DNA of 64,000 nt from contig CM106586.1 of the NCBI GenBank assembly GCA_048013815.1, positions 23,932,001-23,996,000 of the forward strand. The letters are read 5' to 3'. This document shows, piece after piece, positions 59,299 through 64,000 of this stretch (position 1 is its first letter; every line of letters starts with the position of its first letter). Under the pieces are notes generated by a model, which was not told the origin of the DNA, made no database searches, and saw only the letters and a list, made by a program, of their open reading frames with translations. Position numbers and translations under genes: made by a program. Origin of the DNA: Setoptus koraiensis. Its lineage: Eukaryota; Arthropoda.

Positions 59299-59743
59299 CT
59301 AATATATATAGTTGTATTGCAATTGCAAAAGAGCGAAATCAGCAATTAGCAGCAACATCAAGAGCCACCAACAAAACGATCGACGCCATTTTGATTGTTT
59401 AAAAAGTTCTATTTTAACCAGTGAGTAACCGTCAGTTCTCTCTGTTAGTTAGTGCTCCATCCAGCATTTTTGTAAGAAAAATTCGATCGCACTATTCACT
59501 CGCGTATATCACACACAATCAATATCCTCATATAGTCACATATAGTCACGAGAGCATCTCAACATACAAGCTAGCTGCCACAGTGAACATCCATACTAAA
59601 CATCGTATTTTGAATTTATCAGTAATAGTAGATATTATATTATATTTCATCGAAATCAAATATCAGCAAGATATTGGAGAAAAATTACATCAGCATCATT
59701 GTCGGGGAAATATAATGATAATTATCAATTAATTACAATCAAA

Positions 59744-60586
59744 ATGGATAACAACAACAATATTAGCTCGCCAATACACAAAGTATTATTAGCGGCATCC
59801 CAATATACGAGATGCTGCTACAATATCACTAGATTATTATCTCTGATTACGGCCATTATTATATCTAAGTCACTAGTTGCTCTATGTGCAGCCACCCCAG
59901 ATCAATTGGATCAACAATCATCTATCACTAATCATCATAATTATAACCACAATAATCATATTCTGCCACTACCCGCTATACCCGTACCACAAGCGTTACT
60001 ATCTCACCAATCAAGATCGCCACAGCAAGATCATCATCAATCATTTGGCGATTATAAAACCTACAATATATTGAAGGGTGATAATGTCACATTTGAATGT
60101 TCGCTTGATCATCATGAAGCCGATCACGCTGTCTGGATGTATCAGTTAGACGTACAAGAAGTTCCCATGTTTCTAGCTGCCAAAAAGTCAACGCAACAAG
60201 ACTTTATATCAACTAACCAAAACAAATTTTCACTTATTTCAACTGGACGATTGCAAAAATTAACAATTCATAACGTCCAACCTATTGATCAGGGCTTCTA
60301 TGTTTGTCAAATACAAAACAATGCCATGAGATATAACAAGCCCAAGAGTAAATTCTTGTTGAATGTTGCAACTAAACCAACAATAGAGAAAATAATTGAA
60401 CATATCAAAACGCCTCAACCAATCAACAACGAGCATACAATAACAAACAACGAATTTGCACCAGTACTGGAATACGATTCTAAATTTGACCACGAAATTG
60501 GATTATCTTGTCTAGCAACCTCAGATCCAGCTCCACAATATAAATGGTACAAATATCAACAACCAAAAATCGTTGACAGCCAAACG
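59744..60586 (+). CDS. Immunoglobulin-superfamily membrane or secreted protein, first coding exon (partial)
   Basis: 281 codons from ATG 59744-59746 to a GTAAGT donor at 60587; the rest of the gene lies beyond the window. A hydrophobic segment (about 30-50, LLSLITAIIISKSLVALCAA) is a signal anchor or late signal peptide. A His/Asn/Gln-rich stretch follows. Ig domain 1 (about 105-210) has Cys in FECSL, Trp in AVWMYQ, and DQGFYVCQIQ. Ig domain 2 starts at about 245 with GLSCLATSDPAPQYKWYK. The layout resembles arthropod neural adhesion proteins (lachesin, DIP or Kirre-type), but the exact subfamily cannot be told from two domains. It is followed directly by the C-free purine tract in its intron. 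Confidence 0.8.
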
Positions 60587-60626
60587 GTAAGTGCATCCAT
60601 TTTCAATGTCTCTCAATATTTTCGCC

Positions 60627-62906
60627 TATAGATAGGAGGAGGGGAGGAGAGGGGAGAGGGGGAGGGAGTAGGGGAGGGAGTAGGGAGAGGGAGGGAGTGG
60701 AGAGGGAGGAGGGAGAGAGAGGAGGAGAGGGGAGGGGGAGAGTAGGAGGTTTTGAGGAAGGAGGGAGAGAGAGGAGGGGGGAGAGAGGGGAGGTGTAGGG
60801 GAGGAGGAGAGGGGAGAGGGGAGGGTGAGGAGGGAGGTTGAGAGGGGGGGAGGGGGAGGGTGGAGAGGAGGGAGAGTGGAAGGAGGGGAGGGAGGGAGGA
60901 GAGGAGGGGAGAGGGAGAGAAGGGGGAGGGAGGAGGAGGGAGGGGAGAAGGGGAGGAGGGGAGTAGGGGAGGAGGGAGGAGAGGGGAGAGAGGGAGGAGG
61001 GGAGAGGAGGTAGAGGGGAGGGAGGAGGGGAAGGAGGAGTAGAGGAGAAGGGAGGAGGAAGGAGGAGGGAGGAGTAGGAGGGGAGGAGAGGGGAGGAGGG
61101 GGAGGGAGGAGAGGAGGGGAGAGAGGGAGGAGGGAGGAGGAGAGGGGGAGGAGAGGGAGGGGAGGGGGAGGGGAGGAGAGGGAGGGAGGAGGAGAGAGAG
61201 GGGGAGAGGGAGAGGAGGAGAGGGGGGAGAGGGGAGGAGAGGAGGGAGGGGAGAGGGGGGGAGAGGGAGGGGGAGGAGGAGAGGGGAGAGAGGAGGGGAG
61301 AGGAGAGGAGAGGGGAGGGAGGGGAGAGGGAGAGGAGGGGAGAGAGGGGAGGGGAGGGAGGAGGGGAGAGGGAGGAGAGGAGGGAGGGGGAGGGGAGAGG
61401 GGAGGAGGGGGAGGGGAGGGAGGAGGGGAGGAGAGGGAGGAGGGGAGAGGAGAGGGAGGGGAGAGGAGGAGGGGAGGGAGAGGAGGGAGAGAGGAGGAGG
61501 GAGGGAGAGAGGGAGGAGGGGAGGAGGGAGAGGGGGAGGGAGGGGAGGAGAGGGAGGGGGAGAGGGAGGGAGAGGAGGGGAGAGGAGGAGGGAGAGGAGG
61601 GAGAGGGGGGGAGGAGAGGGGAGGAGAGGGGAGGGGGAGAGGGAGGGGAGGAGGGGGAGAGGGGAGGGAGGAGGGAGGAGGGGAGGGAGAGGGGGAGGAG
61701 AGGAGAGGGAGGAGGGGAGGGAGGAGGGAGAGAGGGGGGGAGGAGGGAGAGGGAGAGGGGGGAGAGGAGGGGGGAGGGAGGAGGGAGAGGGAGGGAGGGG
61801 GGAGGGAGAGAGGGAGGAGGGGGGGAGGAGGGGAGGGAGGGGGGAGAAGGAGGGAGGAGAGGAGGGGAGGGGGAGGAGGGGAGGAGAGGGGGAGGGAGGG
61901 AGGGGGAGAGGAGGGGAGAGAGGAGAGGGGGGAGAGGGGAGGGAGGAGGGAGGGGGAGGAGGGGAGGGAGAGGAGGGGGAGGAGGAGGGGAGGAGGGAGG
62001 GAGAGGGAGGAGGGGGAGGGGGGAGAGGGAGAGGAGGGGAGGAGGAGGGGGGGAGGGAGAGGAGGAGGGGAGAGGGGAGGGGAGGAGAGGGAGGGAGAGG
62101 GAGGGGGGGAGGGGGGAGGGAGGGAGAGGGGAGAGAGGAGGGGAGAGGGAGGGGAGGAGAGGAGGGGGGGAGGAGGGAGGGAGGAGGGGGGAGAGGGAGA
62201 GGGGAGAGAAGGGGGAGGGGGAGGGGGAGGAGAGAGGGGAGGGGAGGAGGGAGGAGGGGAGAGGAGGAGGGGAGGGGAGGAGGGGGAGGAGAGGAGGAGG
62301 GGGAGAGGAGGAGGGAGGAGGGGAGGAGAGGGGAGGGAGGGAGAGGAGGAGGGAGAGAGGGGGGGGAGAGAGGGAGGGAGGAGAGGGGAGGAGGGGGAGG
62401 AGGGGAGGGGGGAGGGAGGGGAGAGGGAGGAGGGGGAGAGAGGGGGAGAGGGAGAGGGGGGGAGAGAGGGAGGAGAGGAGGGATAGGAGGGTGAGAGGTT
62501 AGAGGGAGGGTAGGAGTAGAAGGGAAGAGGATTTGGGGTAGAGAGAGGAGAGAGGAGAGAGGAGGTGGGAAGTAGGAGTAGGGAAGAGGGGAAGAGAGGA
62601 GAGGGGGGAGAGGAGAGGAGAGTAGGAGTAGGAGAGATAGAGGGGGAAGGAGGAGGAGTGGAGGGAGGAGGGGAAGGAGAGGAGTAGAGGGATGATAGAA
62701 GGGAGGAGATGGGAGGGAGAGAGGGATGAGGGAGGGAGGAGGGAGAGTGAGAAGAGAGAGAGAGGGTTAGAGAAGAGGAGAGGAGGGTAGGAGAGGAGAG
62801 TAGGGAGAGAGGGAGAGGGAGAGGAGAGAGAGGGTGGAGGGAGGGTTGGAGAAGGAGGAGAGGAGGGAGTAGAGAGGTTAGAGGGAGGGTAGGAGAGGAG
62901 GTAGTG
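60627..62906 (+). repeat. 2.28-kb cytosine-free polypurine tract (GGA/GGGA/GA minisatellite-like)
   Basis: From 60627 to 62906 the + strand has no C at all, and from 61076 to 62483 (1408 nt) it is pure purine with neither C nor T. Composition is irregular mixtures of GGA, GGGA and GA with many G4-G6 runs; rare T occurs near both edges (for example GTAGGGGAG). It starts 40 bp after the donor site of the Ig exon, so it is intronic. Apparent ORFs in it (60825-61042) are artefacts of the composition. Confidence 0.97.
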
Positions 62907-64000
62907 CCTCTTAATTAGTTACAGATAATTTTTCCTAGCATATAGTTAAGATAATTTTCCTAGTCAGTAGATGAATGTTTTCATTTATGAATTATGTTGT
63001 GGCACGTTGCATAAGCAATTAGTAACTAGTCTTAAAAACTGCTAATAGTTTTAGTTGTCCCGCTCAATTTAACAGACATTGAACTTTTGTTCTATCGACG
63101 TAATTAGTTGACGACGAGCGACAGAATCTCTAGGTTGAAAGATTTACAGAGACCTACAACTCTAGCTAAACATTCTGATAAATCGTACCTTTAGATATAT
63201 AGACATATATATTCGCTATATATTCAATGAGCTAGTTTAGCTATGGAGAACGGATTCTTATGCAACACGAATCATGTAGATATGAGAATGAATTTGTGCG
63301 TACATATCATTATTATGTATGTAAGCAAAACAGCATAGTCAACATGTGAATTGTTGTGCAATTCATCCTTACGTTCCATAGAATAAACGCTGTTGCTTCA
63401 GTTTCTATAGCTTAGCAACTAGATTTAGCTCATTTTGAAAGCAACAACCAAATTGTTGGGCAAGCAAATTGCTTCTACTATATCTATGCCACTAATCTGC
63501 CACAGAGACAAAAGTTTGGCCGGACTTGTCTCGCTTATTGTTTATCTGCCCGATAATAGTTGATTCCAATCGCGTCTAAACCAGAGATATAGTAGTAAAG
63601 TAGTACACTCGCATATAGACCCTAATTTAATTTGTTAGTTTTTTTATGGCCAGTTGAATTGTTGTGACTCAAATTGCGCATGCTATATCAACAACAATGG
63701 AACGACTGACTTTCTCTCTTTACCATATAAAAGAAGTAAAAGATTATTCTCAGTGCTATTTATGATCCCATGGTGTATCTAATTGACCACAACCCTATTT
63801 GAGCTGTTTGATACTGGCAGCTTGTTAGGCTAACTACAAATAACTACAACTAACAATATCACAGCGCTCTCTTTGTACCAGTTGGATCATGAAGTTTATT
63901 TGGTATTTGATTGATACTAAAATCTTCCTATGTATATAGATTTTACAAATATATCTTTTTTTACGACATAAGGCCATTTTATGTGCACAAAAGTTTCTTG
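62907..64000. other. Intron continuation of the Ig gene
   Basis: AT-rich single-copy sequence after the purine tract. No exon with Ig features, repeat or RNA gene is visible to the window end. Confidence 0.5.

Larger units (their letters stand above)
53127..59743. other. Long gene-poor region with many simple repeats
   Basis: About 6.6 kb between centrin (-) and the Ig-domain gene (+). It holds microsatellites at 55255-55301, 56264-56331, 56855-56930 and 59253-59298. Scattered ORFs of 60-150 codons look random or are translations of simple repeats. The stretch 59100-59743 probably includes the 5'UTR and promoter of the Ig gene. Regulatory content is likely for such a gap but cannot be located. 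Confidence 0.5.

Noticed and set aside
60825-61042. Gly/Arg/Glu-rich ORFs in the purine tract
   Set aside because: Purine-only DNA cannot contain TAA/TAG/TGA without T; openness is a compositional effect.
1-64000. tRNA genes, rRNA, CRISPR arrays or bacterial operons
   Set aside because: No B-box plus cloverleaf was found by eye, repeats are eukaryotic microsatellites, and the genes have spliceosomal introns.

Overview
Organism. This is nuclear DNA from a small-genome metazoan, most likely an arthropod. Genes carry few, short GT-AG introns (about 90-180 bp). The complement is animal-specific: a neuronal syntaxin, a heme-peroxidase/NADPH dual oxidase, PTIP, an SLC46-type transporter, an MAPEG-type membrane protein and an Ig-superfamily protein. 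The dual oxidase looks arthropod-like. The compact gene style and single-exon genes make an acariform mite my best guess, but that is inference and no ribosomal or mitochondrial marker is present to test it.

Layout. (1) 1-13.5 kb is gene-dense: syntaxin-1A (+), trypsin-like protease (-), mitochondrial threonyl-tRNA synthetase (-), a PUS10-IGBP1/TAP42 fusion ORF (+) and THADA (-). Three of these five act on tRNA. (2) 14.3-36.2 kb is a large imperfect inverted duplication of the dual oxidase gene. The left arm is 14257-21198 (gene on -) and the right arm 26463-36174 (gene on +). The arms are almost identical in the coding part, but the left arm has lost several upstream blocks. (3) The spacer (21199-26462) holds a mosaic of gene pieces copied from both sides of the duplication: THADA, the RAD54B-N-like gene plus the PTIP 3' half, and PUS10-IGBP1. 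They are joined end to end with little or no microhomology. (4) 36.2-53.1 kb is ordinary again: a small RAD54B-N/ZGRF1-N-like protein (+), PTIP (-), RCC1 (+), an SLC46-like transporter (+), a TMEM79/MAPEG-like protein (+) and an N-terminally extended centrin (-). (5) 53.1-64 kb is gene-poor, with many microsatellites, the first coding exon of an Ig-domain protein, and in its intron a 2.28 kb stretch without a single C on the + strand (1.4 kb of it pure purine).

How the genes relate. ThrRS (aminoacylation), PUS10 (T-arm pseudouridylation) and THADA (partner of the position-32 2'-O-methyltransferase) are neighbours with overlapping themes. RAD54B-N-like and PTIP are convergent, and both belong to DNA-damage families. 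PTIP and RCC1 are divergent from a shared 508-bp promoter region. These links are positional; nothing in the sequence proves co-function.

Main items for follow-up: the PUS10-IGBP1 continuous ORF, whose fusion junction is present in two independent copies; the Duox palindrome with its mosaic centre, which may be real genome structure or an amplification/assembly chimera; the C-free purine tract; and a 183-bp palindromic MITE with TA target duplication.
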